A stretch of 64,000 nucleotides of DNA from Vreelandella halophila (GCF_009856365.1 NZ_WMEX01000002.1:248001-312000); one strand, 5' to 3'; shown: positions 7,683-18,040, numbered from the stretch's first letter. A program made the numbers and translations. The notes: a model not told the origin generated them from the sequence alone.

Positions 7683-9272
7683 ATGGAAATCGATCAGCCG
7701 ATTGGCAATGACCCGGACCAGGATGCCCTCATCCTGTCTGAAGCGGCCGATCTCCTTGGTCGCTCTCTGGAAGCTTCTATAACCATACCTGCCGTGCTGC
7801 GACTGCTATCGCAACTGGCTGGGCTGAATCGGGGGCGGGTTGTATTGCCGGACAATACCGGCAGCAAGCTCAGTATCCAATATGCCTACGGACTCCGTGA
7901 CCGGGAAAGGGAACAGGGAGTCTATAATCTCGGTGAAGGCATCACGGGCTACGTTATGCAGACAGGGCGTGTCTGTGTGGTTGAAGACATCGACCGTGAG
8001 CCGGAGTTTCGGTTCAGGGCCGTGGAGCGCGCCACTTTGCCCTCTGAAGTGGTGTCCTTCGTTGCTGTTCCCATTATGCTGGATGATCAGCCCGCTGGAG
8101 TCCTTGGATGCCACCGTATCCGCAACCGGCCGCGCGCCTTCCAGGCCGATATTCATCTTCTGCGTATCGTAGCAGCCATGATTGGCCAGACTCTGAGAAT
8201 TGGGACTCTTATCCACCAGCGCACGCAACATCTGGAACAGCAGAACGAAGCCCTGCGGTCGGCTTTGGAACGACAGAGCTTCAAGCACGGTATCCTTGGG
8301 GAGAGTCCCGTCCTGCTTGAAGCCCTGGAAGAAGCGACGCAAGTTGCGGCTAGTGATGCCACTGTAATGCTCCGGGGAGAGTCCGGCACGGGCAAGGAAA
8401 AATTTGCTCGTATGATTCATGAATACAGTCCCAGGGTGGGTAAGCCCTTCGTCTGCATCAACTGTGCTGCCATCCCGGAGCAGCTTCTGGAAGCAGAGCT
8501 GTTTGGCCATGAAAAGGGCGCTTTCACAGGGGCCGTCCGTAGTCGCCAGGGAAAGGCGGAGGCCGCTGATGGTGGCACTCTCTTCCTGGATGAAATCGGC
8601 GATATGAGTCTTGATCTGCAGTCCAAGCTTTTGCGGCTGCTTCAGGAACGCTGCGTACAACGCATCGGCGGTAATCAGGACATCCATGTGGATATCCGTG
8701 TTATCACGGCCTCCCACAAGGATCTTCAACAGGGTGTTAACCAGGGTACTTTCCGACTGGATCTCTATTACCGTCTCAATGTAATACCGTTGCGGCTGCC
8801 GCCCCTACGCGAGCGTGACGGTGATGTTGCTCTTCTGGCTCGGCATTTTCTTCACACTTTTACTCATCGCCACAGGCGCAACCTGACTCTGGGACCAGGT
8901 GTGCAGTCACGCCTGGAGAGTTTCCCGTGGCACGGGAATATCCGTCAGCTTGAAAACGTCATGGAGCGAGCGGTGCTCACGACGCGTAGCAGTGTGATTG
9001 AAGCCAGCGACATAGAACACATACTGCGGGAGGAGTCGACTGTTGGTGAGGAAACGGAGCAGGTGGATTCGAATCCGCATGGAATCGGCGTTAGGGAGAT
9101 GAGCGCATACCCTTCCACTGGCCGACCCTATCAACGGGTGGCGGAGTCGGATCCGCAGGAGCTTCAAGAGGTGCTTCAACGCTGTCGTGGCAATAAGACG
9201 CAGGCAGCCAGAGAGCTCGGTCTCAGTGCGCGACAGTTGCACTACAGGCTGGAAAAGTTCGGCTTGAAATAA
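7683..9272 (+). CDS. Sigma54-dependent activator, GAF-AAA+-Fis (NifA-like layout)
   Basis: 529 aa from ATG 7683, preceded by GTGAGG; the longer reading frame from 7626 would begin inside the terminator. Residues about 20-175 form a GAF sensor (GITGYVMQTGRVCVVEDI; FVAVPIMLDDQPAGVLG). The AAA+ domain has Walker A GESGTGKE, the sigma54-contacting GAFTGA loop and Walker B GGTLFLDEIGD. The C-terminal helix-turn-helix is NKTQAARELGLSARQLHYRL. The whole layout matches NifA/AnfA-type activators. No nif gene is near, so the neighbouring importer and OsmC-led operons, both with sigma54-type promoters, are the likely targets. The effector of the GAF domain is unknown. Confidence 0.92.
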   Translation: MEIDQPIGNDPDQDALILSEAADLLGRSLEASITIPAVLRLLSQLAGLNRGRVVLPDNTGSKLSIQYAYGLRDREREQGVYNLGEGITGYVMQTGRVCVVEDIDREPEFRFRAVERATLPSEVVSFVAVPIMLDDQPAGVLGCHRIRNRPRAFQADIHLLRIVAAMIGQTLRIGTLIHQRTQHLEQQNEALRSALERQSFKHGILGESPVLLEALEEATQVAASDATVMLRGESGTGKEKFARMIHEYSPRVGKPFVCINCAAIPEQLLEAELFGHEKGAFTGAVRSRQGKAEAADGGTLFLDEIGDMSLDLQSKLLRLLQERCVQRIGGNQDIHVDIRVITASHKDLQQGVNQGTFRLDLYYRLNVIPLRLPPLRERDGDVALLARHFLHTFTHRHRRNLTLGPGVQSRLESFPWHGNIRQLENVMERAVLTTRSSVIEASDIEHILREESTVGEETEQVDSNPHGIGVREMSAYPSTGRPYQRVAESDPQELQEVLQRCRGNKTQAARELGLSARQLHYRLEKFGLK

Positions 9273-9277
9273 AGGCG

Positions 9278-9895
9278 TTATCCCTTCCTTCGGAAAAGGC
9301 AGTAGACAAAGGGTTGCTCGACGCCATTCGGTGTCCGGTGGTTCTCCTTCTGGCACTGGAGACACTCGAATGTGTCCGCGAATTCCGCCTCTAGCGCTGC
9401 CGGACTGTAACGGCAGGTCGGCAGACCGCTGCACTCGGTGGGCCCATCATCCGCGAAAGTCGCAACGATGAGGTGTCCCCCCGGTTTAATGGCCTTGCTT
9501 GCTGCATCGGTGTATTGGCGGCGATCGCTGGGATGAGTCAGGAAGTGAAAGACGGCGCGGTCGTGCCAGAGATCGTAACCATCGGGCGGCAGTGCAGCTT
9601 CGGTGATGTCGCCTTCCCACCAAGTAATGCCGGGATCCCTGTCCTTCAGTTTTGACTGGGCCCGAGTGAGCGCTTTCCCTGATAAGTCCAGCAGTGACAG
9701 GTTTGTATAGCCCGCCTCAATCAGATCATGGACCAATGGTGAGGTGCCGCCGCCGATATCAATGATCGAGGCGCTCAGGGGAGGCTGGACAGTATGGATC
9801 AGTTGCAGTGACTGGGTAGCATGCTCCTGAAACCAGCTGGTTTCGGGATCTGAACGGTTTCCGTAAACGGTTTCCCAATGGTTTTTGGAAGTCAT
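9278..9895 (-). CDS. Class I SAM-dependent methyltransferase
   Basis: 205 aa. A GAGG site lies 3 bases before the ATG at 9898 and 6 before that at 9895; the latter is preferred. IIDIGGGTSPLVHDLIEAG is the SAM-binding motif I, followed by an acidic strand end (LSLLDLS) and EGDITEAALP. YDLWHDRAVFHFLT is the motif-IV region of a common family of small-molecule methyltransferases. The acceptor is unknown. Third in the leftward cyanase-porin-methyltransferase row, 63 bases after the porin gene. It is convergent with the sigma54 activator, stop to stop within 6 bases. Methylation of a thiol, thiocyanate or metalloid would suit the setting but is speculation. Confidence 0.8.
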   Translation of the reverse strand: MTSKNHWETVYGNRSDPETSWFQEHATQSLQLIHTVQPPLSASIIDIGGGTSPLVHDLIEAGYTNLSLLDLSGKALTRAQSKLKDRDPGITWWEGDITEAALPPDGYDLWHDRAVFHFLTHPSDRRQYTDAASKAIKPGGHLIVATFADDGPTECSGLPTCRYSPAALEAEFADTFECLQCQKENHRTPNGVEQPFVYCLFRRKG

Positions 9896-9958
9896 CATAA
9901 GCCTCGGCAAAATGATAGACGGGTGGCGCTCGAAGACGCCACCCTTGTTTACCGCACT

Positions 9959-11212
9959 TCAGAAATTGGCGCTGACCCAGAGCCAGGCCTTGTCCGTGTC
10001 CACGCTGAAATCATCTGAGCTGTAGCGGGCGGCCTTGAAGCCTAGTGTGTAGGTCTCCGTCAGTGGCTTAACCGCCAGAACGCCGGTTTCCGTGCCATAG
10101 TCCTGACTGGCGGTATCGCTTTCAAACTGGTGGTGGATGCCCATCAGCTTGATGCCGCCCACTTTGGTTCCAATCGATGCATAGCTATCGACCAGGCCGT
10201 TTTCCGGCGTGCTGAGGAACTTGTCCGTCCAGCCGTTCATGGCGTGGAGGGTCGCCAGCGGCGTCTGGAACGAAGCGGTCCCACCGTCGGAGCCAAGCGT
10301 TTCCTGACCGAGCTTGAAAGTAACACCCGATGCTGAAACCCCACCTTCAACCTTGTAGTAATCCACCTCGAAGCTGTCTGGGTTGTCGGCATAGTCGGAT
10401 TGCTGCGCATATTCGAGCGTATAGAGCGCCTTGACGCTATCACTCACCTCGGTGTCGCCTGTGAAGCGGAGGCCGTAACTGCTGGTGGAGGCGGTATCCA
10501 GATTGTCATAATCCAGCAGGTAGCTGTAAGCCGTGAGAGACCCGGCCGCAAGGCCGTCATAGCGTGCGTTGAAGACACCGGTTTGCATGGCGTCATCGCC
10601 ACGCGGACCGGCGGCTCCAGATACAAGCCGATTGACGTTGTAGATGTAGCCCGCCGTCAGGGTCGTATCCTCAAGCGACTGATTCACTACCGTGGCCGCG
10701 TCATAGGTCTGCTCATTCTGGCGCCAGGCGACATGTCCAATGAAGCGGTGATTATCCAGGGTAAAGAGCTGTCGACCGTACTTGATGTCCGTGTCCGCCA
10801 GACCCTGGTAGCGGATATAGGCCTGGTTGATTTCCGTTTCGGTAGGATCCGCTACAACGGGGTGTCGGTTGGGGGACGTACTCGAGGGTGAGGGAACACC
10901 GTTTGTTGGGCTGGAGAAATTCTCGGAGCCGACAGCGGTAACACTTTCAGCCTCCAGAAACCCGCTGAAGCCACTGACGCTGCCAGTGCGATAGCCAAGT
11001 TTGGTTTTCAATGTGGAGGCATGAGCGTCATTGGGGACGCTGTCCTGGTTCACGAATTCATAACGATAGCGGGCACTCAGCGAGACTTCCCCATCTTTGA
11101 TGGCCTCGGTTACCGGGCCTGCTACGGCCTGGCTCGCTGGTAGGGCGGCTAACAGTGCCAACACCCTTGCAGGAGCAGACCTCTTCTGGCGGGCCATAGG
11201 ATAAGTTCTCAT
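9959..11212 (-). CDS. Outer-membrane porin, beta-barrel
   Basis: 417 aa from the ATG at 11212, which has GAGG eight bases upstream. A basic start and a hydrophobic stretch (VLALLAALPASQAVAG) form a signal peptide. The rest alternates in the manner of a 14-18 stranded barrel, with YGRQLFTLDNHRFIGHVAWRQNEQ and a final strand ending in WLWVSANF; a terminal Phe is the outer-membrane assembly signal. The YRYEFVNQD start and the YGRQ region resemble alginate-export/OprD-like porins. It lies 74 bases after the cyanase gene and is probably co-transcribed, so it may let cyanate or a precursor cross the outer membrane (inference). Confidence 0.85.
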   Translation of the reverse strand: MRTYPMARQKRSAPARVLALLAALPASQAVAGPVTEAIKDGEVSLSARYRYEFVNQDSVPNDAHASTLKTKLGYRTGSVSGFSGFLEAESVTAVGSENFSSPTNGVPSPSSTSPNRHPVVADPTETEINQAYIRYQGLADTDIKYGRQLFTLDNHRFIGHVAWRQNEQTYDAATVVNQSLEDTTLTAGYIYNVNRLVSGAAGPRGDDAMQTGVFNARYDGLAAGSLTAYSYLLDYDNLDTASTSSYGLRFTGDTEVSDSVKALYTLEYAQQSDYADNPDSFEVDYYKVEGGVSASGVTFKLGQETLGSDGGTASFQTPLATLHAMNGWTDKFLSTPENGLVDSYASIGTKVGGIKLMGIHHQFESDTASQDYGTETGVLAVKPLTETYTLGFKAARYSSDDFSVDTDKAWLWVSANF

Positions 11213-11286
11213 GGTTTGATCCTCTGTGAAACAGGGTAAGTAACAAGACGCAATGCTCAGGGCCAAGTGTTTCGGCCTTGCGATTC

Positions 11287-11730
11287 TTACCAGCGCTTAA
11301 AGGGGAGGAATTTCCCATCCATGGTGATCACGACCCGGTCTCCCTTCGGATCCTCGACCCGATCCACGTGCATTTTGTAATCGATCGCGCTCATGATCCC
11401 GTCGCCGAACTTCTCGTGAATGATGTCCTTCACGCTGTCGCCGTAGATCATGCAGGCTTCGTAGATGCGATAGATGAGGGGGTCGGTCGGGACGGCGTTG
11501 TCCCAGTGCTTGTGAGGGCAGCTCTGCAGGGTTTGTGCCACGTCGTCACCGAGATTGAGCGTCTTGCAAAGCCCCTTGGCCTGATCCTCCAGCATGGTGT
11601 TCATGCCGTAGCAGCAGGAAGCCGTCCATACGGGCGACATGCCAATGGACTCGGCCAGCTGCTCCCAGGTGTAGCCTTTCTCGTTCTTGGCGGTAAGGAT
11701 GGTCGCGGTCATGGTTTCGTGGTTCATCAT
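11287..11730 (-). CDS. cynS: Cyanase (cyanate hydratase)
   Basis: 147 aa, near the family length of about 156. Cyanase turns cyanate and bicarbonate into ammonia and carbon dioxide. The catalytic Arg and Glu are in YRIYEACMIYGDSVKDII and the catalytic Ser in GDGIMSAIDYKMHV; the end GDRVVITMDGKFLPFKRW is diagnostic. The N-terminal half has the usual helix-turn-helix-like fold (YTWEQLAESIGMSPVW). AGGAG seven bases upstream supports ATG 11730, with a second ATG directly after it. First gene of the leftward operon, 109 bases downstream of a sigma54-type promoter. The porin downstream and divergent sigma54 activator suggest inducible use of cyanate as a nitrogen source or its detoxification. Confidence 0.96.
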   Translation of the reverse strand: MMNHETMTATILTAKNEKGYTWEQLAESIGMSPVWTASCCYGMNTMLEDQAKGLCKTLNLGDDVAQTLQSCPHKHWDNAVPTDPLIYRIYEACMIYGDSVKDIIHEKFGDGIMSAIDYKMHVDRVEDPKGDRVVITMDGKFLPFKRW

Positions 11731-11838
11731 GGTGCTGCTCCTGTTTCAGCGTTGTGCAGGTGCGTCTGGCGTGCCCCGGAAAAGGGCACTGCCGGAGTCG
11801 CCCGGCAGCCCCTGTGCTGGGGGTTCATCTCTGCCGTC

Positions 11839-11854
11839 GCAGTGATCATGCCAA
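11839..11854 (-). promoter_or_regulatory. Sigma54 (-24/-12) promoter of the cyanase operon
   Basis: Minus-strand TTGGCATGATCACTGC: GG and GC are ten bases apart, with the same TGGCATG -24 element and CTGC -12 element as the OsmC-led promoter. Start expected near 11828, about 98 bases before the cyanase ATG. Confidence 0.72.
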
Positions 11855-11941
11855 TCTGTCTTTGAATCAGAATGTGCTTTTCAATCAGTCACTTATTGAC
11901 TTAACGGTCTGGCGGAAGGTGCTACGTGATTTCGTGATTCA

Positions 11942-11960
11942 CGGGAACTCGTAGTTCCCG
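11942..11960. promoter_or_regulatory. Palindrome between cyanase operon and divergent sigma54 activator
   Basis: Perfect inverted repeat CGGGAACT-CGT-AGTTCCCG. Its centre is about 120 bases upstream of the predicted cyanase start and 75 bases before the activator ATG. This suits an upstream activator site for the cyanase promoter that could also serve autoregulation. A weaker repeat AGTCA-N5-TGACT at 11887-11901 and copies of TTCGTGAT nearby may add to the site. Confidence 0.6.
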
Positions 11961-12025
11961 GCTACGGAAATTCGTGATCCGGCACGGCGTTTGATTGGGG
12001 AAGGAAAACATCAGCGGGAGGCCCC

Positions 12026-13954
<1,929 letters not shown>

Positions 13955-14021
13955 GACCGGTCTTTATCCCGTGAACGGGGGAAGCTAGAGTGGTCACTCC
14001 GTCAGCATTGGAAGCGTACTC

Positions 14022-15614
14022 ATGAGCAATCACCGTCCAGGATGGGTTTTCTACACCTCACTGCTTCTGCTGCTTGCGTTCGTCGGGGCCGGCGTGGCGT
14101 GGCCGGAGCCGTTCGCGGCCTACAGCAACCAGGCGCTGGAATTCACCACACTGCATTTCGGCTGGCTCTACCTGTTTGTGACTACCGGCTTCCTGCTGTT
14201 CTGTCTGGGGGTGGCGTTCAGCGATTACGGGCACATCCGCCTGGGGGCGGACGGAGAGATGCCGGAGTTCTCCTTCCTCACCTGGCTGGGGATGATCTTC
14301 TCCGCCGGCATGGGCGTGGGTCTGGTTTTCTGGGGGGTGGCCGAGCCCATGAGCCATTACCTGCAGCCGCCGCTGGACAGTGCTCAGGGTGGAACGCCTG
14401 CGGCAGCAAGGCTGGCGATGCAGTACTCGCTGTTTCACTGGGGCTTCCACCAGTGGGCCAACTTTGCGGTTGTGGGGCTCGCCATTGCCTACGTGCGCTT
14501 CCGCCATCAGCGGGCGGGGCTGATCAGCGAAGCCTTCCGGAACAGTCTGGGAGCACGGGTCGATGGATTCACCGGTCACGGCATCAACGTGCTGGCCGTG
14601 ATCTCCACCGTTTTCGGTGTCGCCACGACCCTCGGGCTAGGGGTCATCCAGATCAACAGCGGCCTGGTTACCGTGTCCGAGGTCGCCTTCGGGACCGACC
14701 AGCAACTGATGATCCTGGGCGGTGTCTCGGTGGTCTTCCTGCTGTGCGCCATGGCTCCGCTGGAAAGCGGCGTACGCTACGTGAGCGATGCCAACATGCT
14801 CCTGGCCGGGGCTCTTCTGGTGTTCGTTTTCTTCGCCGGGCCCACGGATTTCATCACCGCCGCCATGACCACCGCCATTGGCGACTACTTTTCCAACGTG
14901 ATGGGCATGAGTCTGGTCATGACGCCCTACACCGGGGATGACTGGGTCGAGCGCTGGACCATCTTCTACTGGGCCTGGGGGCTCTCCTGGGCGCCGTTTG
15001 TGGGCAGCTTCATCGCCCGTATCTCGCGCGGGCGGACCATCCGTGAATTCGTGGTGGGCGTGATTGGCACCCCGGTGCTCCTGAGTACCTTCTGGTTCGC
15101 GACTTTCGGTGGCTCTGCACTCTATTTTGAACTCTTCGAAGAGGCGGCTGTCGGCCAGGCGGTGGCCGATGAGGTCAGTGCCGGCCTGTTCGTGATGCTC
15201 TCGCTGCTGCCCGGGGCTGAGTGGCTGGGCTGGCTGGTACTGGTCCTGATCACGCTCTTTGTCATCACCTCCGCGAACTCCGCCACCTTCGTGCTTGGCA
15301 TGTTCACCAGCAAGGGGGTGCTCACCCCGCCGCGCTGGTCGCGTCTGACCTGGGGCACGGTGCAGGTGCTGGTGGCGGGCGTTCTGCTGCTCAGCGGTGG
15401 GCTTGGGGCGCTGCAGACCGTCTCGATCCTGGCGGCCTTCCCTTTCATGATCCTGATGCTGTTCATGGCGGTGGCGCTGTTGCGCTCGCTGCGTGATGAG
15501 AAACGCCAGAGCGAACTGCACGAGGCCATCCAGCGGGAACGGCTGCAGCGTATGCTGGATGACTGGTACGCGCAGAGTGATGCTGTAACAGAGGAGAAAG
15601 AGAGTCGGGAATGA
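14022..15614 (+). CDS. BCCT-family transporter (betaine/choline type)
   Basis: 530 aa with about twelve membrane helices. The sodium/substrate segment SAGMGVGLVFWGVAEPMSHY and the signature WTIFYWAWGLSWAPFVGSFI with the following ISRGRTIREFV are diagnostic of the betaine-choline-carnitine transporter family. A short charged C-terminal tail follows the last helix. The usual role is uptake of glycine betaine or related osmolytes, and the window also has a ProVWX-type importer. Which solute it carries cannot be told. Its stop overlaps the next gene's start by four bases (ATGA). Confidence 0.92.
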   Translation: MSNHRPGWVFYTSLLLLLAFVGAGVAWPEPFAAYSNQALEFTTLHFGWLYLFVTTGFLLFCLGVAFSDYGHIRLGADGEMPEFSFLTWLGMIFSAGMGVGLVFWGVAEPMSHYLQPPLDSAQGGTPAAARLAMQYSLFHWGFHQWANFAVVGLAIAYVRFRHQRAGLISEAFRNSLGARVDGFTGHGINVLAVISTVFGVATTLGLGVIQINSGLVTVSEVAFGTDQQLMILGGVSVVFLLCAMAPLESGVRYVSDANMLLAGALLVFVFFAGPTDFITAAMTTAIGDYFSNVMGMSLVMTPYTGDDWVERWTIFYWAWGLSWAPFVGSFIARISRGRTIREFVVGVIGTPVLLSTFWFATFGGSALYFELFEEAAVGQAVADEVSAGLFVMLSLLPGAEWLGWLVLVLITLFVITSANSATFVLGMFTSKGVLTPPRWSRLTWGTVQVLVAGVLLLSGGLGALQTVSILAAFPFMILMLFMAVALLRSLRDEKRQSELHEAIQRERLQRMLDDWYAQSDAVTEEKESRE

Positions 15615-15985
15615 ACGGTAATGGGGAGGATGCGGCGTTCCGCATCGCGGTCTATGGCACCCTCAAGCGCGGCTGCAGCAATCACCACCTTCTTATGCGT
15701 GCCCGCTTTCTGGGCACGGATCACCTGAACAGTATTGTCCTCCACGACCTGGGTCCGTACCCCGGTGCTGTTGAACAGCCTTCCCGGGGGATTCTGGTGG
15801 AGGTGTACGAAGTGGATGAGCGGACGTTCGCCCGGGTGGACGCTTTGGAGGGCTACAGCGCCCAGGCTCCGGAGCGGGGCGAATACACCCGCCAGCAGCG
15901 GGATACCCGTTTTGGTCCTGCCTGGGTCTATTTCTACAACGGCAGCGTTCGGGGTTGCCGCCGCATCACACGCGGGGCCTGGTAG
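15611..15985 (+). CDS. Gamma-glutamylcyclotransferase-family protein (YtfP/AIG2-like)
   Basis: 124 aa. The signature VYGTLKRG near the N-terminus and VDALEGY in the middle identify the gamma-glutamylcyclotransferase fold; the acidic residue expected as catalytic base is probably the Glu of LEGYSAQAPERGEY or the one in ILVEVYEVDE. Members cleave gamma-glutamyl amines or act in glutathione turnover, but many small ones are uncharacterised. Translationally coupled to the BCCT carrier through a four-base overlap. No signal peptide; cytoplasmic. Confidence 0.85.
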   Translation: MNGNGEDAAFRIAVYGTLKRGCSNHHLLMRARFLGTDHLNSIVLHDLGPYPGAVEQPSRGILVEVYEVDERTFARVDALEGYSAQAPERGEYTRQQRDTRFGPAWVYFYNGSVRGCRRITRGAW

Positions 15986-15988
15986 GGG

Positions 15989-16393
15989 TCAGGCCTCGAC
16001 CGGGGCCTGCTGGCGGATGGCCTCAATCGCCGCATCACTCCAGGCCGGGCCTTCGGGGAGGTGGCCCCAGACCGCATCCGGCCAGCAGGGATCGCCCTCG
16101 CGGCGCCCGATCACGTGGATATGCAGCTGGGGCACACGGTTCCCGATGGCCCCCAGGTTGATGCGTTCACTGCCGTGATGGTGCTTGATGAAACGGGCCA
16201 TGGCATCAAGCACCCAGTCCACATCGGCACGCTCGGCCATGCCCATCTCGTGCAGCTCCCCCGCCGCAGTTTCCGGAACCACGATGTACCAGGGAACACC
16301 GGCATTGTGGTGGAGCAGGATCTGGCAGTTCTCCAGGCGGCCGACCCAGTGACAGTCGGCCTCAAGCTGTGGGTGCAGGCTGAAATCAGTCAT
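15989..16393 (-). CDS. HIT-family protein
   Basis: 134 aa. INLGAIGNRVPQLHIHVIGR contains the histidine-triad site, here in a QLHIHVIGR form where the third histidine of HxHxHxx is replaced by Gly/Arg, as in several bacterial HIT-like subgroups. The upstream WYIVVPETAAGELHEM strand fits the nucleotide-binding fold. HIT proteins hydrolyse or transfer nucleotides; the substrate here is unknown. It is convergent with the gene to its left (stops 4 bases apart) and divergent from the U32 gene to its right. Confidence 0.85.
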   Translation of the reverse strand: MTDFSLHPQLEADCHWVGRLENCQILLHHNAGVPWYIVVPETAAGELHEMGMAERADVDWVLDAMARFIKHHHGSERINLGAIGNRVPQLHIHVIGRREGDPCWPDAVWGHLPEGPAWSDAAIEAIRQQAPVEA

Positions 16394-16468
16394 GGCATTA
16401 CCCTAAACGGGAGAGCGGTGCAGGGGAAGGCCTGATGGCTGATGGAAATCAAGGAGCCGCTGTGCCGC

Positions 16469-17788
16469 ATGTCCTACCCTGCGCGCATGATGGAACAGGC
16501 CCCTGAACTGCTGGCCCCGGTCGGCAACCAGCGACACCTTGAAATGGCGATCGCCTATGGCGCGGACGCGGTCTATGCCGGTCCACCCCGCTATTCGCTG
16601 CGGGTGCGCAACAACAGCTTCCGGGACGCCGAGGCGCTGGCGGAGGCCATCCGTTATACCCATGCGCACGGCCGGCGCTTCTATCTGGTACTCAACATTG
16701 CTCCCCATAACGACAAGATCCGCTCCGCCCTCCGGGATCTGGAACCGCTGATCGCCACCGGGCCGGACGCGCTCATCATGTCCGATCCCGGGCTCATCAT
16801 GCTGGTGCGCGAGCACTGGCCGGATATTCCCATCCACCTGTCCGTGCAGGCCAATGCGGTGAACTGGGCCACCCTCGAGTTCTGGCGCCGGCAGGGGCTG
16901 GAGCGGGTCATTCTCTCCCGGGAACTGTCCCTGGACGAGATTGAGGCAATGCGCGGGCAGGTGCCCGGTATGGAGCTGGAGGTGTTCGTGCACGGGGCGC
17001 TGTGCATGGCGTATTCCGGTCGCTGTCTGCTGTCCGGCTACATGAACCATCGCGATGCCAACCAGGGGGCCTGCACCAATGCCTGCCGCTGGTCCTATAC
17101 CCCGCAGGCCTCCACTCATGACAGCAGTGGCGACCTGATTCCCCTGCACCAGGAAGACGGTGAACGCAGCATGCTGGTTGAGGAGGCCGGTCGCCCCGGC
17201 GACAGCGTGCCCATGCACGAGGACGAGCACGGCACCTACATCATGAATTCGAAGGATCTGCGCGCGGTGCAGCACGTGGAGCGGCTGTGCCGGATGGGCG
17301 TGGATTCGCTCAAGATCGAGGGGCGCACGAAGAGCCCCTACTATGTTGCCCGTACGGTGCAGGTTCATCGGCGTGCCATTGATGACGCCATGGCGGGCAG
17401 GGCCTTTGATCGGACACTGATGGATGAGCTGGAGGCGCTCTCGAATCGGGGGTACACGGAGGGGTTCCTGCGCCGTCATCCACCAGCGGAATACCAGCGC
17501 TATGAAGCCGGAACCTCGCTGCTCGGTACCCGCCAGTGGGTGGGGGAGGTGATTGCCCGTGAGGGGAACTGGCTGTGTATTGAGGCCAAGAACCGGTTTG
17601 AATGCGGGGACTGGCTGGAACTCATGACGCCCGCCGGGAATCACTGGTTCCAGCCCTCAACGCTGTTGTCAGAGCTGGATCACCAGTCAGTGCCATCGGC
17701 GCCTGGCAGTGGTCACCGGGTCTGGCTCCAGGCGCCGGTTGCCGACGTCTTACCGGAAACCGCGCTCCTCATCCGGTCAGTGGTTTAG
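16469..17788 (+). CDS. trhP: U32-family protein, TrhP (YegQ)-like tRNA hydroxylation factor
   Basis: 439 aa from ATG 16469, placed twelve bases after AAGGAG; starts at 16442 and 16487 are possible. PELLAPVGNQRHLEMAIAYGADAVYAGPPRYSLRVRNNSF at the start is nearly that of E. coli YegQ/TrhP, which helps make 5-hydroxyuridine in tRNA from prephenate. The cysteines of the iron-sulfur site of U32 proteins are seen in ALCMAYSGRCLLSGY and ACTNACRW. SLKIEGRTKSPYYVA is the second signature. Although named peptidases, most of these proteins act in RNA or quinone hydroxylation. Length agrees with YegQ (about 450). Confidence 0.88.
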   Translation: MSYPARMMEQAPELLAPVGNQRHLEMAIAYGADAVYAGPPRYSLRVRNNSFRDAEALAEAIRYTHAHGRRFYLVLNIAPHNDKIRSALRDLEPLIATGPDALIMSDPGLIMLVREHWPDIPIHLSVQANAVNWATLEFWRRQGLERVILSRELSLDEIEAMRGQVPGMELEVFVHGALCMAYSGRCLLSGYMNHRDANQGACTNACRWSYTPQASTHDSSGDLIPLHQEDGERSMLVEEAGRPGDSVPMHEDEHGTYIMNSKDLRAVQHVERLCRMGVDSLKIEGRTKSPYYVARTVQVHRRAIDDAMAGRAFDRTLMDELEALSNRGYTEGFLRRHPPAEYQRYEAGTSLLGTRQWVGEVIAREGNWLCIEAKNRFECGDWLELMTPAGNHWFQPSTLLSELDHQSVPSAPGSGHRVWLQAPVADVLPETALLIRSVV

Positions 17789-18040
17789 GCTCCGGTAATC
17801 AGCCAGTATCTCCGCGATCATTCCCTGTTCGCGCAGCGTTACCATCCCCCGGTCGAGGGCGTCAGCCAGTTCTCGCCCTTCGGGCCGGGCCGGGGTGAAG
17901 GCAATGTGGAGTTCCTCCTGGTAAGCCAGGCCGGCGTTACGGAGGGGGTTGATCCGGCCTTCGCTCTGGTAGTGATGGTTGAGGACCTTCTCTTCCCATA
18001 GCCGTGCTGGCCAAGACCATGTTCTATCTCGGGTGACACA
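17777..18040 (-). pseudogene. Decayed C-terminal fragment of a family-3 solute-binding protein
   Basis: From the TGG at 17998 the minus strand encodes 73 residues beginning WEEKVLNHHYQSEG and continuing INPLRNAGLAYQEELHIAFT, ending at the TGA at 17777-17779. The C-terminal part (ELADALDRGMVTLREQGMIA) is the typical last helix of an amino-acid-type periplasmic binding protein. No start codon, signal peptide or N-terminal lobe exists: the frame runs back without a methionine to the gdhA end. A neighbouring frame (EHGLGQHGYGK) may be the continuation before a frameshift. The 3' end overlaps the end of the convergent U32 gene by 12 bases. Confidence 0.6.

Noticed and set aside
15611-15985. Assigning a glutathione-specific role to the small cyclotransferase
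   Set aside because: YtfP-like proteins are heterogeneous; the sequence does not show the substrate, so only the family is given.
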